The notes under the pieces were generated by a model. That model was not told the DNA's origin, ran no database searches, and saw nothing but the letters and a program-made list of their open reading frames with translations. DNA of 64,000 nucleotides from Streptomyces sp. JHA26 (GTDB taxonomy: Bacteria > Actinomycetota > Actinomycetes > Streptomycetales > Streptomycetaceae): assembly GCF_002005565.1 (NCBI RefSeq), contig NZ_BDJC01000016.1, positions 1 to 64,000 on the forward strand. The letters run 5' to 3'. Positions within the stretch are counted from its first letter, which is position 1; each line of letters opens with the position of its first letter. Shown here piece by piece: positions 44,869-54,762 of this stretch. Made by a program: the position numbers and the translations under genes.

Positions 44869-45201
44869 CTACGGCTTCAGGGGGTCGTGGCCGAGCGTCA
44901 TCAGGCGGTGCCTGAGCCGGGTGTCGTCGGCCTGGGGCTCGTTCTCCAGTTCCGTCTGCGAGGTCACGGTGTCCACGACCTTGCGCATGGCGCGCAGGTC
45001 GTCCTCGGTCAGGTCCGTGCGCCGTTTCTGCAGGATCGCCAGGACGTGCCGGCCGAGTGGCGGGCCGGCGTCGTCCGGCAGGGGTTCGGTCAGCTCGCCG
45101 GAGTCCCGTACCCGGAGCCAGTCCGCGAGTTCGGCGGACGTCATGTTCACCACGCGGTGGAAGTCCTCCCACAGCGCGTCGAGCTCGAGGGCGTCGGCCA
45201 T
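44869..45201 (-). CDS. DUF3140 family protein
   Basis: 110 residues, ATG with AAAGAGGGG upstream. The DUF3140 signature is clear: ALWEDFHRVVNMTSAELADW, then GPPLGRHVLAILQKRRTDLT, then MRKVVDTVTS. Members are small actinobacterial proteins of unknown function, sometimes described as DNA-binding. The 44586-44868 and 45202-45456 flanks are GC-rich and hold no gene that I can support. Confidence 0.8.
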   Translation of the reverse strand: MADALELDALWEDFHRVVNMTSAELADWLRVRDSGELTEPLPDDAGPPLGRHVLAILQKRRTDLTEDDLRAMRKVVDTVTSQTELENEPQADDTRLRHRLMTLGHDPLKP

Positions 45202-45456
45202 GGTGCCCCTCTTTCGTCGTGCTTTCTCGTGCGGATGCGCCCGGGTGCGAGGCGGCGGTCGCACGGCGCTCGCGCCGTTCCCCGCCGCCGGGCCCCTGGT
45301 CGCACGGAACGGAGCGAGGTGCCCTTCCCGCAGGTGCCTCCCCGCGCGCCCGGGACCCGCCCGTTTCCGGGGCCTCCCTCGCGCGGGCGGCGCGGCGCCA
45401 CCGCTCCACGGGGGCGCGGGTGCCCGTGGGACACCGGGGCAAACGCCCCCGGCCGC

Positions 45457-46266
45457 TCAGCGGGCGAGCACGCCGTCCAGGAAGCACGTGACGTCCGCGA
45501 ACACCTCCGCCCGGTTCGTCTCGTTGAAGACCTCGTGCCGGGCGCCCGGGTAGATCCGCTCGGTGAGGTCGCCGCCGCTGAGCTGCTCGACGCCGACGCG
45601 GCTGCCGGGCAGCGGCACCAGCCGGTCGTCGTCGCCGTGCACCCACAGCACCGGGAGCCGGCCGACGTCGCCGCCCTTCGCGACGGTCTCCAGCGTCCGG
45701 ACGAAGGCCTCCAGCGTCGGCCGCTTCATCGGGCCGTGCCACACCAGCGGGTCCGCCGCGTACGCCGCGCCGACCGACGGGTCCCGGGAGAGCGAGGACG
45801 GACTGATCGGGGTGTCGGGGATCTCCTCCAGGGCGAGCAGGCGGCGCGGCAGCTCCCAGTCGCCGATGACCGGGCCGGACAGCACCAGCGCGGCCGGCAC
45901 CTCGGGGTGACGCTGCACGTAGCGGGAGGCGATCAGGCCGCCCATGGAGTGGCCGATCACGACGACGGGCAGACCGGGGTGGGCGGCCCGGGCCAGTTCC
46001 GCCACGGCGTGCACGTCCGTGACCACGTCCTCGAAGTCCTCGATCAGCACCCGCTCGCCGTCCGACGCGCCGTGCCCCATGTGGTCGGGACCGTAGACGG
46101 CCGCGCCGTGCGCCGTCAGGACGCCGGCCACCTCCTCGTAGCGGCCGGAGTGCTCCCCGTAGCCGTGGATCAGCAGCACCGCGTACCGGGGCCGCTCGGC
46201 GGACCACTCGCGGACGGTGATCCGTCCCCGGGTTCCGGACAGGACGTGCTCGCGGGCCTCGGCCAT
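45457..46266 (-). CDS. Alpha/beta hydrolase, monoacylglycerol-lipase-like
   Basis: 269 residues. It has the oxyanion HGYGEHSGRYEEVA (HGxxEHxxRY is the lysophospholipase/MGL hallmark), nucleophile elbow VIGHSMGG, acid in WVHGDDDRLVP and catalytic His in PGARHEVFNE. It likely hydrolyses monoglycerides or related esters. It is divergent from the thiolase gene, sharing a 181-bp control region that contains an operator-like palindrome, so both may respond to fatty-acid-type signals. Confidence 0.88.
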   Translation of the reverse strand: MAEAREHVLSGTRGRITVREWSAERPRYAVLLIHGYGEHSGRYEEVAGVLTAHGAAVYGPDHMGHGASDGERVLIEDFEDVVTDVHAVAELARAAHPGLPVVVIGHSMGGLIASRYVQRHPEVPAALVLSGPVIGDWELPRRLLALEEIPDTPISPSSLSRDPSVGAAYAADPLVWHGPMKRPTLEAFVRTLETVAKGGDVGRLPVLWVHGDDDRLVPLPGSRVGVEQLSGGDLTERIYPGARHEVFNETNRAEVFADVTCFLDGVLAR

Positions 46267-46339
46267 GTCTCCTCCAGCTGCGTCGGCGCGGGTCGTCCGG
46301 AGGATCTTCCCAGGGAGGCGGACGGAGGTCTATAGTCCA

Positions 46340-46358
46340 AAACTAGCAGTGCTAATTT
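46340..46358. promoter_or_regulatory. Operator-like palindrome between hydrolase and thiolase genes
   Basis: AAACTAGCAGTGCTAATTT, an imperfect 19-bp inverted repeat (TAGC-AGT-GCTA core), lies in an A/T-rich island of an otherwise GC-rich divergent promoter region. Such sites resemble TetR-family operators controlling acyl-CoA metabolism in actinobacteria. No regulator gene is adjacent in this window. Confidence 0.5.
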
Positions 46359-46447
46359 CAACTGCGGGAATGAAGGAAGAAGACTCGCGGAGGCCGGCCG
46401 GCGGCACACCGTCCGGCGGCCGAGCGACGACGGTCAGGAGTCACCCC

Positions 46448-47635
<1,188 letters not shown>

Positions 47636-47704
47636 GCCCTGCCGCACGCAGCCCCCCACCCGACCCCACTGCAGAGCCGCAGCAAGGAAACGGAGCAACA
47701 CCCC

Positions 47705-49213
47705 ATGGCAACCCTCTCCGTCGCCGCCGTCCTCGCCGAGAACGCCCGGCGCCGCCCCGACAAGGAGGCGCTGGTCGAGGGCGACCTGCGGCTGACCTTC
47801 GCCGAGGTGTGGCAGCGGGCCCGCGCCCAGGCGGGGGCCCTGGTGGACCTGGGCGTCCGGCCGGGGGACCGGGTCGCCCTGATGGCGCCGAACACCGCCG
47901 ACTTCCCGCAGGCGTACTACGCGATCGCCGCGGCCGGCGCCGTCGTCGTCCCGGTCCACCTGCTGCTGTCCCCGGCGGAGGTGGGGCACGTCCTCACCGA
48001 CAGCGGCGCCGTCCTGCTGCTGGTGCACCCGGCGCAGGCGGAGACGGGAGCGGCCGCCGCGCGGGAGGCCGGGGTGCGGGTCGTCGTCCTGGGCGACGAA
48101 CTCGGCAAGCTCGCCGCGGACGCCGAACCACTGCCCTCGTACGTGACGCGTGACGCCGACGACCCGGCCGTCGTCTTCTACACCAGCGGCACCACCGGCG
48201 TGCCCAAGGGCGCCGTGCTCAGCCACTTCAACCTGGTGATGAACGCGACCGTCAACGCCTTCGACGCCAACGACATCCGCCCCGACGACATCGCGCTGGG
48301 CGCGCTGCCGCTGTTCCACGCCTTCGGCCAGACCGTCTCCCTCAACTCCACCTGGCGGGCCGGCGCCACCCTCGTGCTGCTGCCCCGCTTCGACGCGGCG
48401 CGCGCGATCGAACTGATGGTGAAGGAGAAGGTCAACACCTTCCACGGCGTGCCCACCATGTTCGTCGCCCTCGCCGCCGCGGCGGCCGAGGCCGGCGCGC
48501 TGCCCGATCTGCGGGTGTGCGTCTCCGGCGGCGCCTCGCTGCCGGTCGCCGTGCTGGAACGCTTCGAGGCGGCCTTCGGCGCCAGGATCTACGAAGGGTA
48601 CGGGCTGTCCGAGACCTCGCCCGCGGCGGCCGTCAACCAGCCGGTGTTCGGCACGAAGCCGGGCACCATCGGCCACCCGCTGTGGGGCGTGGACGTCGAG
48701 ATCGCCCGCGCCGAGACCGAGGACCGCGTCGAACTGCTGCCGCCCGGCGAGCTCGGCGAGGTCGTCGTACGCGGCCACAACGTCTTCTCCGGCTACCTCG
48801 GCCGCCCCGAGGCCACCGCCGAGGCGCTCGTCGACGGCTGGTTCCGCACCGGGGACCTCGGCACCAAGGACGACGAGGGCTTCCTGCGGATCGTCGACCG
48901 GAAGAAGGACGTCGTCATCCGCGGCGGCTACAACGTCTACCCGCGCGAGGTCGAGGAGGTCCTGATGCGCCACCCCGACGTCGCCCAGGTCGCCGTCATC
49001 GGCCTGCCGGACGAGCTGCACGGCGAGGAGGTGTGCGCCGTGGTCGTCCCCGCGCCGGGCACGACGCCGGACGGCGCCGGGATCACCGAGTGGTCCAAGC
49101 AGCACCTCGGCAGGTACAAGTACCCGCGCCGCGTGGAGTTCACGGACGCGCTGCCGCTGGGCCCGAGCATGAAGGTGCTGAAGCGGGAACTGCGGGCGCG
49201 GTACGCCGGGTGA
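47705..49213 (+). CDS. AMP-forming acyl-CoA synthetase (fatty-acid CoA ligase family)
   Basis: 502 residues. Adenylate-forming motifs: P-loop VVFYTSGTTGVPKGA, A5-type YEGYGLSET, A7 TGDLGTKDDEG, A8 DRKKDVVIRGGYNVYPREVE and catalytic Lys in LGPSMKVLKREL. It activates a carboxylic acid, most likely a medium or long fatty acid, for the upstream thiolase pathway. It is FadD-like rather than similar in context to MoeA4, the ligase that cyclises ALA, so I do not assign it to the cluster. Confidence 0.9.
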   Translation: MATLSVAAVLAENARRRPDKEALVEGDLRLTFAEVWQRARAQAGALVDLGVRPGDRVALMAPNTADFPQAYYAIAAAGAVVVPVHLLLSPAEVGHVLTDSGAVLLLVHPAQAETGAAAAREAGVRVVVLGDELGKLAADAEPLPSYVTRDADDPAVVFYTSGTTGVPKGAVLSHFNLVMNATVNAFDANDIRPDDIALGALPLFHAFGQTVSLNSTWRAGATLVLLPRFDAARAIELMVKEKVNTFHGVPTMFVALAAAAAEAGALPDLRVCVSGGASLPVAVLERFEAAFGARIYEGYGLSETSPAAAVNQPVFGTKPGTIGHPLWGVDVEIARAETEDRVELLPPGELGEVVVRGHNVFSGYLGRPEATAEALVDGWFRTGDLGTKDDEGFLRIVDRKKDVVIRGGYNVYPREVEEVLMRHPDVAQVAVIGLPDELHGEEVCAVVVPAPGTTPDGAGITEWSKQHLGRYKYPRRVEFTDALPLGPSMKVLKRELRARYAG

Positions 49214-49277
49214 CGGTGACCGTCCGACGAGACGGTCCTTACGGACGCCGGCCGGGGTGCATAGCATCGGTGCCCGA

Positions 49278-50051
49278 ATGAACACCATGACGCTCTGGCA
49301 CCTCACCGGCTGGGGGTTCGCCGCCCTCGCCTTCGCGGCCCTGCTCGTCGGCTTCTCCAAGACCGCCGTGAGCGGGGCCAACACGGTCAGTCTCGCGATC
49401 TTCGCGGCGGTCCTGCCGGCCCGCGCCTCCACCGGCGTCCTGCTGCCCGTCCTGATCGCCGGTGACGTCCTGGCCGTCCTCACCTACCGGCGTCACGCGC
49501 ACTGGCCCACACTGTGGCGGCTCTTCCCGGCGGTGGGGGCCGGAGTGGTCGTGGGCACCGTGTTCCTGGTGTGGGCCGACGACGCGGTCGTACGGACGTC
49601 GATCGGCGTGATCCTGCTGTTCATGGCCGGCGTGACGGTGTGGCGCCGGCGGCGGGCCGACGCGGACGGGCGGCCGGACGGGGCCGCCTCCCGGACCGGC
49701 CGGGCCAAGGCGCGCTCGTACGGCGTCCTCGGCGGCTTCACCACCATGGTCGCCAACGCGGGCGGCCCGGTGATGTCGATGTACCTGCTCTCCGCCGGCT
49801 TCCGCAAGCTCGGCTTCCTCGGCACCTCCGCGTTCTTCTTCCTGGTCGTCAACGTCTCCAAGCTGCCCTTCAGCGCCGGCCTCGGTCTGATCGACGGCCG
49901 CTCGCTGTTCCTCGACGCCGTGCTCGTGGTGTTCGTGGTGCCCGGCGCGTTGATCGGCAAGTGGGCCGTGAACAGGATCGACCAGCGGCTCTTCGAGCGC
50001 CTGGTCATCGCGGCCACGGTGGTGGGCGGCCTGCAACTGCTCCTGTCCTAG
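49278..50051 (+). CDS. Sulfite exporter TauE/SafE family permease
   Basis: 257 residues with about eight membrane spans. The start segment GFAALAFAALLVGFSKTAVSG and the repeat-half motif GFTTMVANAGGPVMSMYLL are diagnostic of the TauE/SafE (DUF81) family. These permeases move sulfite, sulfonates or other small organic anions. It is monocistronic, in the same direction as its neighbours. Substrate unassigned. Confidence 0.85.
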   Translation: MNTMTLWHLTGWGFAALAFAALLVGFSKTAVSGANTVSLAIFAAVLPARASTGVLLPVLIAGDVLAVLTYRRHAHWPTLWRLFPAVGAGVVVGTVFLVWADDAVVRTSIGVILLFMAGVTVWRRRRADADGRPDGAASRTGRAKARSYGVLGGFTTMVANAGGPVMSMYLLSAGFRKLGFLGTSAFFFLVVNVSKLPFSAGLGLIDGRSLFLDAVLVVFVVPGALIGKWAVNRIDQRLFERLVIAATVVGGLQLLLS

Positions 50052-50099
50052 GCGGTGCCGGCGGCGTGCCCGGGCCGGGCACCTCGTACCCTCGAGGCC

Positions 50100-50849
50100 A
50101 TGCCGATCCCGCACGTCCTCGTCCTCGGCGGCACCACCGAGGCCCGCCGACTGGCCGCCGTCCTCGCGGACCGGCCCGGGGTGCGGGTGACGACCTCGCT
50201 GGCGGGGCGGGTGACCCGGCCGGGGGCGCTCGCCGGGGAGGTGCGGACCGGCGGGTTCGGCGGCGCGGAGGGGCTCGCCGCCTGGCTGCGCGAGCACCGC
50301 GTGGACGCCCTCGTCGACGCGACCCACCCCTTCGCCGAGACCATCACGGCGAACGCGGTACGCGCCGCGGCGGCCTGCCGGACCCCCGTGGTGGTCCTGC
50401 GCCGGCCGGGCTGGCACCCCGGCCCCGGTGACCGGTGGTACCCGGTCGCGTCCCTCCCGGAGGCGGCCGCCCTGCTGCCGGGGTTCGGCCGCCGCGTTCT
50501 CCTGACCACCGGCCGACTGGGCCTGGGGGCCTTCGCGCACCTGACCGGCCTCCACTTCGTCGCCCGCTCGGTGGAGCCCCCCGAGCCTCCCCTCCCGCCG
50601 GACACCCGGGTGCTGCTGGCCCGCGGCCCGTTCACGGTGGCCGACGAGACCGCCGTCCTGCGCGACCACCGCATCGACGTGCTGGTGACCAAGGACAGCG
50701 GGGGAGCGGCCACCGCGGCCAAACTGACGGCGGCCCGGGACCTCGCCCTGCCGGTGGTGGTCGTGCGCCGGCCGCCGCTGCCGGAGGGCGTGCCCGTGGT
50801 GCCCGACGTGCCCGGCGTCCTGGAGCGGCTGGGCCTCGACGCGCCCTGA
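50100..50849 (+). CDS. cobK: Precorrin-6A reductase
   Basis: 249 residues starting at the ATG (HVLVLGGTTEARRLAAVLAD). CobK/CbiJ features: LGGTTEAR nucleotide motif, DATHPFAETITANAV, TTGRLGLGAFAHL and the C-terminal VTKDSGGAATAAKLTAARDL. It reduces the corrin ring precursor with NADPH in cobalamin biosynthesis. The convergent neighbour is cobF, another enzyme of the same pathway, which strengthens the call. The product supports the B12-dependent radical SAM enzymes in this genome. Confidence 0.92.
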   Translation: MPIPHVLVLGGTTEARRLAAVLADRPGVRVTTSLAGRVTRPGALAGEVRTGGFGGAEGLAAWLREHRVDALVDATHPFAETITANAVRAAAACRTPVVVLRRPGWHPGPGDRWYPVASLPEAAALLPGFGRRVLLTTGRLGLGAFAHLTGLHFVARSVEPPEPPLPPDTRVLLARGPFTVADETAVLRDHRIDVLVTKDSGGAATAAKLTAARDLALPVVVVRRPPLPEGVPVVPDVPGVLERLGLDAP

Positions 50850-50886
50850 CGGGACGGCCCGTCCGGGTACCGCCCGGCGGCGGGCC

Positions 50887-51660
50887 CTACCGGTCCTCCG
50901 GGTTGCGCCGCAGCAGGTACGTGTCCATGATCCAGCCCTTGCGCTCCCGGGCCTCGGCGCGCAGCCGCTCGATGCGGGGCGCGGCCTCGGCGATCGGGCC
51001 GGAGGCGAGGATCTCGTCCGGGGTGCCCAGGTAGGCGCCCCAGTAGATGTCGATGTCCTGGTCCGCGTACTGCCGGAAGGCCTGGTGGGCGTCCAGCATC
51101 ACCACCACGTCGTCCACGCCCTCCGGGAAGCCCTCGGCGAGACGCCGTCCGGTCGTGATCTGCACCGGGCGCGCGACCCGGTTCAGCCCGGTCCGGTGCC
51201 GGGCGACGAGCGAGGAGACGCTGCTGATGCCGGGCACGACGTCGTACTCGAACGCCACCGTGCCCCGGTCCAGGATCTCCTCCAGGATGCCCAGCGTGCT
51301 GTCGTACAGCGCCGGATCGCCCCAGACCAGGAACGCCCCGCTCTCGTCCTCGCCCAGCTCCTCGGCGATCAGCCGCTCGTAGATGCCGGCGCGGGCGCTG
51401 CGCCAGTCCCCGACGGCGGGGGAGTACGCCGAGCCGCCCGCGGTACGGTCCCGCTCCGGGTCACGCGCCTCGACGACCCGGTACGTGCCCTCCGGCACGT
51501 GCGTCTCCAGCATGTCCCGGCGCAGCCGCACCAGGTCCGCCTTCGCCTCGCCCTTGTCCAGGACGAAGAACACGTCCGTGTCCCGCAGCGCCCGGACCGC
51601 CTGGAGGGTGAGCTGGTCGGGGTCGCCCGCGCCGATACCTATGACATGAATCTTCCGCAC
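50887..51660 (-). CDS. cobF: Precorrin-6A synthase (deacetylating)
   Basis: 257 residues from the GTG starting VRKIHVIGIGAGDPDQLTLQ; the frame is open upstream for another 230 codons without homology. Tetrapyrrole methylase fold: GIGAGDPDQLT near the N-terminus, FLVWGDPALYDS and YDVVPGISSVSSL. The C-terminal IYWGAYLGTPDEILASGPI belongs to CobF. It methylates C1 of precorrin-5 with loss of acetate in the aerobic cobalamin pathway. It ends 37 bp from cobK. Confidence 0.92.
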   Translation of the reverse strand: MRKIHVIGIGAGDPDQLTLQAVRALRDTDVFFVLDKGEAKADLVRLRRDMLETHVPEGTYRVVEARDPERDRTAGGSAYSPAVGDWRSARAGIYERLIAEELGEDESGAFLVWGDPALYDSTLGILEEILDRGTVAFEYDVVPGISSVSSLVARHRTGLNRVARPVQITTGRRLAEGFPEGVDDVVVMLDAHQAFRQYADQDIDIYWGAYLGTPDEILASGPIAEAAPRIERLRAEARERKGWIMDTYLLRRNPEDR

Positions 51661-51734
51661 GCCCCGAGTCTGCCGTACGCCACCGCCGCGCCCCCGGCCG
51701 GGCCGCCCCCGGCCCCACGGCGCCCGGCCGGGGC

Positions 51735-52262
51735 TCAGCCCCGCAGACGCGGTGCCCGGGCCCCCGCGTCCACCGGCGCGCCGCCCTCCACCTCCCGGGC
51801 CAGCTCCCGGGCCCACCCGGCGGCCGCGGCCAGGTCCATCCCGTACGGCCGCTCCCGCCCGTGCTCCGACGCCGCCCACTGCGTCACGGCCCCGGCCCCG
51901 CGCCGCAGCAGCCTGGCCCCGCCGGTGACGTTGCCGCGTGCCGCGTGCGTGAGCCCGACGGCCAGCTGGGCCAGGCCCCGCCACAGCTCCCGCTCCTCCT
52001 CGGGGCCCGACTTCCAGGCGTCCTCGAAGACCTCGTGCGCGTGGAAGGGCTTGCCCTCGTCCAGCAGCCGCTGCGCCTCGACGACCGTCTCGTCGGGGGC
52101 CCGTACGACACCCTCGGGCTGACGGGGGACGCCCTCCGCGCCGTACGGCAGCGGCCGTCCCAGTCCGTCCCGGGGCCGGGCGTTGCGGGCCCGCCCCTCG
52201 TCGTCGCGGTCTCGCGGGTCCACCGGGCGGTTCGAGGCTGTGCTGTCGGCAGGGCTGTCCAT
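51735..52262 (-). CDS. DUF309 family protein
   Basis: 175 residues. An acidic/basic disordered N-terminus of about 65 residues is followed by the DUF309 helical domain with the signature GKPFHAHEVFEDAWKSGP, then GLAQLAVGLTHAARGNVTGG. The HExxE-like HAHEVFE cluster suggests metal or small-molecule binding, but function is unknown. Start is the ATG at 52262, about 100 bp before the tRNA. Confidence 0.85.
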   Translation of the reverse strand: MDSPADSTASNRPVDPRDRDDEGRARNARPRDGLGRPLPYGAEGVPRQPEGVVRAPDETVVEAQRLLDEGKPFHAHEVFEDAWKSGPEEERELWRGLAQLAVGLTHAARGNVTGGARLLRRGAGAVTQWAASEHGRERPYGMDLAAAAGWARELAREVEGGAPVDAGARAPRLRG

Positions 52263-52362
52263 GGGGCCGATTGTCCCTCCCCCGTCCCCGCTTAGGCACA
52301 GCCCGGGGGGTGGGGTAAAGTGCTGTCCGCGTGATCGCGCGCAGCACCGCGCGGGAGCACAT

Positions 52363-52436
<74 letters not shown>

Positions 52437-52456
52437 CTCGTCGGAGTCGTAGGCCG

Positions 52457-52490
52457 AAGGCCGGTACCGGAGAGATCCGGTACCGGCCTT
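52457..52490. terminator. Terminator after tRNA-Pro copy 2, shared with the ankyrin gene
   Basis: A 15-bp perfect stem, AAGGCCGGTACCGGA / TCCGGTACCGGCCTT, with a 4-nt loop. It follows the tRNA by 20 nt and abuts the stop codon of the convergent ankyrin-repeat gene, so it probably works in both directions. Confidence 0.8.
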
Positions 52491-52942
52491 CAGGCGTTGT
52501 CGGGGCCTGTCGGCGCGGAATGCGGGCCCGGCCGGGCGCCGGCGGCGACGAGCAGCTCGGCGGTCTCGGGGTGCGGACCCCTCGTCGCCCAGTCCAGCGG
52601 GGCCCAGCCCGTGCCGTGGTCCTCCCGCAGGTTCGGGTCGGCGCCGTATTCCAGGAGCGCGCGCACGGCCTCGGTGTGACCCCAGCAGGCCGCCCCGCAC
52701 AGCGGTGTGCCCTCCGAGCCGGTACCGCTCTCCGTGTCGGGCGAGGCCCCGGCCGCCAGCAGGACGCGGACGATGTCGGCGTCTCCGTGCACCGCCGCCT
52801 GGTACAGCGGCGTGGTGCCCTCCGAGTCGGCCGTCTCGGCCGGCGCGCCCGCGCGCAGCAGCGCGCGCACCTGCGCGAGGTCGCCCAGCAGCGCGGCGTC
52901 GACGAGACGCCCGGACAGTTTTTTCCGCCGTCGTCGGTTCAT
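52490..52942 (-). CDS. Ankyrin-repeat protein
   Basis: 150 residues from the ATG; a very basic start (MNRRRRKKLSGR). Four ankyrin repeats are visible, e.g. GTTPLYQAAVHGDADIVRVL, GTPLCGAACWGHTEAVRALL and WAPLDWATRGPHPETAELLV. Ankyrin proteins bind partner proteins; no enzyme domain is present. Function unknown. Confidence 0.85.
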   Translation of the reverse strand: MNRRRRKKLSGRLVDAALLGDLAQVRALLRAGAPAETADSEGTTPLYQAAVHGDADIVRVLLAAGASPDTESGTGSEGTPLCGAACWGHTEAVRALLEYGADPNLREDHGTGWAPLDWATRGPHPETAELLVAAGARPGPHSAPTGPDNA

Positions 52943-53081
52943 GATCACCGATCGTAGCGGGCGGCGCTCCGCCGGAACGGTCCGCGCGAGCCGTCGCCGG
53001 GTTCCGCGGGCACGCCCGCCGTGCTCTGCCGACGGCAGAACGACGCCCCGGCCGGCCCGGCGCTCGTTACAGTCGAGTCGT

Positions 53082-53810
53082 ATGACGACGGTGACGACAC
53101 GCATGGTCGAGTACCCCGCCGACGGTCTGACGATGGTCGGCCACCTCGCGCTGCCGGCCGGCACCGGCCGCCGTCCCGCGGTGCTGCTGGGACCGGAGGG
53201 CCCGGGGCTCAGCGACGTCGAGCGCGGGCGGGCCGACGCGCTCGCCGGACTGGGCTACGTGGCACTGGCCTTCGACCTCCACGGCGGGCGCCGTCTGACC
53301 GACCCCGAGGACATGCTGGCCCGTTGCCTGCCGCTGCTCGCCGACCCCGGCCGGATGCGGGACATCGGCCACGCCGCGCTCGGCGTGGTGCGTGCCGAAC
53401 CGCGCGCCGATCCCGACCGGATCGCCGCGGTCGGCTACGGCACCGGGGGCGCCGTCGGGCTGGAACTCGGGCGCGACGGCGTCAACCTGCGGGCGATCGC
53501 GACGGTCAACGGACTGACCACGGGCCGGCCGGGCGAGGCGGCGCGCATCCGCTGCCCGGTGTGGGCCGGGGTCGGGTCGGAAGACCCGATCATGCCGGCC
53601 GCGCAACGGGACGCCTTCTGCGCCGAGATGCAGGCCGCGGGCGTCGACTGGCGCCTCGTCGTCTACGGCGGCGCCCTGCACGCCTTCCACTACCCGCTGT
53701 CGGGTGACGAGCGGGTGCTCCCCGGCGTGGGACACCACCCACGGCACGCGCGGCGATCCTGGCGCGACATCGTTGACCTGCTCGCCGAATGCCTGCCCGT
53801 CACGGAGTGA
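53082..53810 (+). CDS. Dienelactone-hydrolase-family protein lacking the usual nucleophile
   Basis: 242 residues, alpha/beta hydrolase fold of the DLH type (LPAGTGRRPAVLLGPEGPGL, YVALAFDLHGG, then GALHAFHYP with the catalytic His). The nucleophile elbow reads VGYGTGGAVG: the Cys or Ser expected in GxCxGG or GxSxGG is a Gly. The acid is probably in GSEDPIMP. If the sequence is right, classical lactone hydrolysis is unlikely and the protein may be a binding or scaffold member of the family. Confidence 0.8.
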   Translation: MTTVTTRMVEYPADGLTMVGHLALPAGTGRRPAVLLGPEGPGLSDVERGRADALAGLGYVALAFDLHGGRRLTDPEDMLARCLPLLADPGRMRDIGHAALGVVRAEPRADPDRIAAVGYGTGGAVGLELGRDGVNLRAIATVNGLTTGRPGEAARIRCPVWAGVGSEDPIMPAAQRDAFCAEMQAAGVDWRLVVYGGALHAFHYPLSGDERVLPGVGHHPRHARRSWRDIVDLLAECLPVTE

Positions 53811-53915
53811 TCACGCCCACCTGGGCCGCCCGGACCGCGCAGAGCCCCCCGACGCGCTCAGTCAGGGTTCCAGACATGACAAGGGGGAGATCCGGACGTC
53901 CATGGATGGAGTAAA

Positions 53916-53935
53916 TCTACACCGGCGGATGTAGA
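53916..53935. promoter_or_regulatory. Palindromic operator candidate TCTACA-N8-TGTAGA
   Basis: Two perfect 6-bp arms separated by 8 bp in an A/T-rich island within the 504-bp gap 53811-54314. The spacing suits a dimeric regulator. It lies about 380 bp before the MerR gene and may control the long leader transcript. Confidence 0.5.
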
Positions 53936-54100
53936 CATTGGTCGGGGTGGGAGCTACTGTTCTGAGTGTAGCCAGAAGTCGAAAGGCACGGCTCGGACGA
54001 ACTGCCGTGCAAGCGGGTCAAGCCGAGCGGCCTCACGGGCCGCACGGCAGTACGGAAAGATCAATCGAAAGAGGTAAGGAGCCGAACGCCATCAGGATCG

Positions 54101-54286
54101 CCCGGGCGGGTAGAGCCGCCCGGGTACCGCAGACCCCGGATAGGAAGGTGGTCCCCGGTCACGCAGCCGCGATCCCCGCAGGTCCGCCCTCCCGGGCGGA
54201 ACCCGCGGATACAGAAGCCCGGCGCAGTCAGCCGGTAGATGGTGTGGAAAGCTCGGGGCCCGGGCGCCGGTCGGCGTCCGGGCCCC
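54101..54286 (+). promoter_or_regulatory. Structured 5' leader RNA upstream of the MerR gene
   Basis: Three stable hairpins occur in order: CCCGGGCGG/CCGCCCGGG (54101-54124), TCCGCCC/GGGCGGA (54183-54200, with possible outer pairing) and a 14-bp GC stem with one wobble (54255-54268 with 54273-54286). The last sits just before the GGAAGAAGAGG ribosome-binding site of the MerR gene and could act as an attenuator. I do not recognise a known riboswitch class. Confidence 0.4.
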
Positions 54287-54314
54287 CCGACGCGTCACCC
54301 GGAAGAAGAGGTCT

Positions 54315-54662
54315 ATGCCCCCTGGCAGTTCCCGCGCCGTCGACAACCTCGACGACGACGACTACCCCGCCTACACCATGGGCCGGGCCGCCGAGATGCT
54401 CGGCACCACCCCCGCCTTCCTGCGCGCCCTGGGCGAACACCGCCTGATCAACCCGCTGCGCTCCGAAGGCGGCCACCGCCGCTACTCCCGTTACCAGCTG
54501 CGCGTCGCCGCCCGCGCCCGCGAACTGGTCGACGCCGGCACCGCCGTCGAAGCCGCCTGCCGGATCGTCATCCTCGAGGACCAGCTGGAAGAAGCCCAGC
54601 GCATCAACGAAGAACTCCGCGCGAGTCAGGGCGCCGACACGCAGCCGAAAAGCTCGGTCTGA
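54315..54662 (+). CDS. MerR-family transcriptional regulator
   Basis: 115 residues: an N-terminal MerR winged helix ([22 protein letters not shown], then [20 protein letters not shown]) followed by a short coiled coil ([21 protein letters not shown]) for dimerisation. It has no effector domain, as in the short MerR proteins common in Streptomyces. A long structured leader precedes it and a double-stem terminator follows, so it is transcribed alone. Target genes are not evident. Confidence 0.88.
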   Translation: MPPGSSRAVDNLDDDDYPAYTMGRAAEMLGTTPAFLRALGEHRLINPLRSEGGHRRYSRYQLRVAARARELVDAGTAVEAACRIVILEDQLEEAQRINEELRASQGADTQPKSSV

Positions 54663-54677
54663 CGCTTGACTCCCGCA

Positions 54678-54754
54678 GGACGGACCGCTGGGCTGCGGGG
54701 CGCAGATGGCAGACCGGACGCCTTCGCCGCCCCGCAGCCCGAACCGGTCCGTCC
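54678..54754 (+). terminator. Long terminator hairpin after the MerR gene
   Basis: Two stacked stems, GGACGGACC/GGTCCGTCC outside and GGGCTGCGGGG/CCCCGCAGCCC inside, separated by a small internal loop. They begin 16 nt after the stop. The structure lies next to the pseudogene on the other strand and may serve both. Confidence 0.75.
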
Positions 54755-54762
54755 CGTTACCC

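Noticed and set aside
47705..49213. Acyl-CoA ligase considered as the missing MoeA4 partner of the ALAS
   Set aside because: It follows a thiolase under a separate promoter region, is FadD-like, and lies 7.6 kb outside the cluster. Phylogeny with MoeA4 or AsuD1-type ligases could reopen this.
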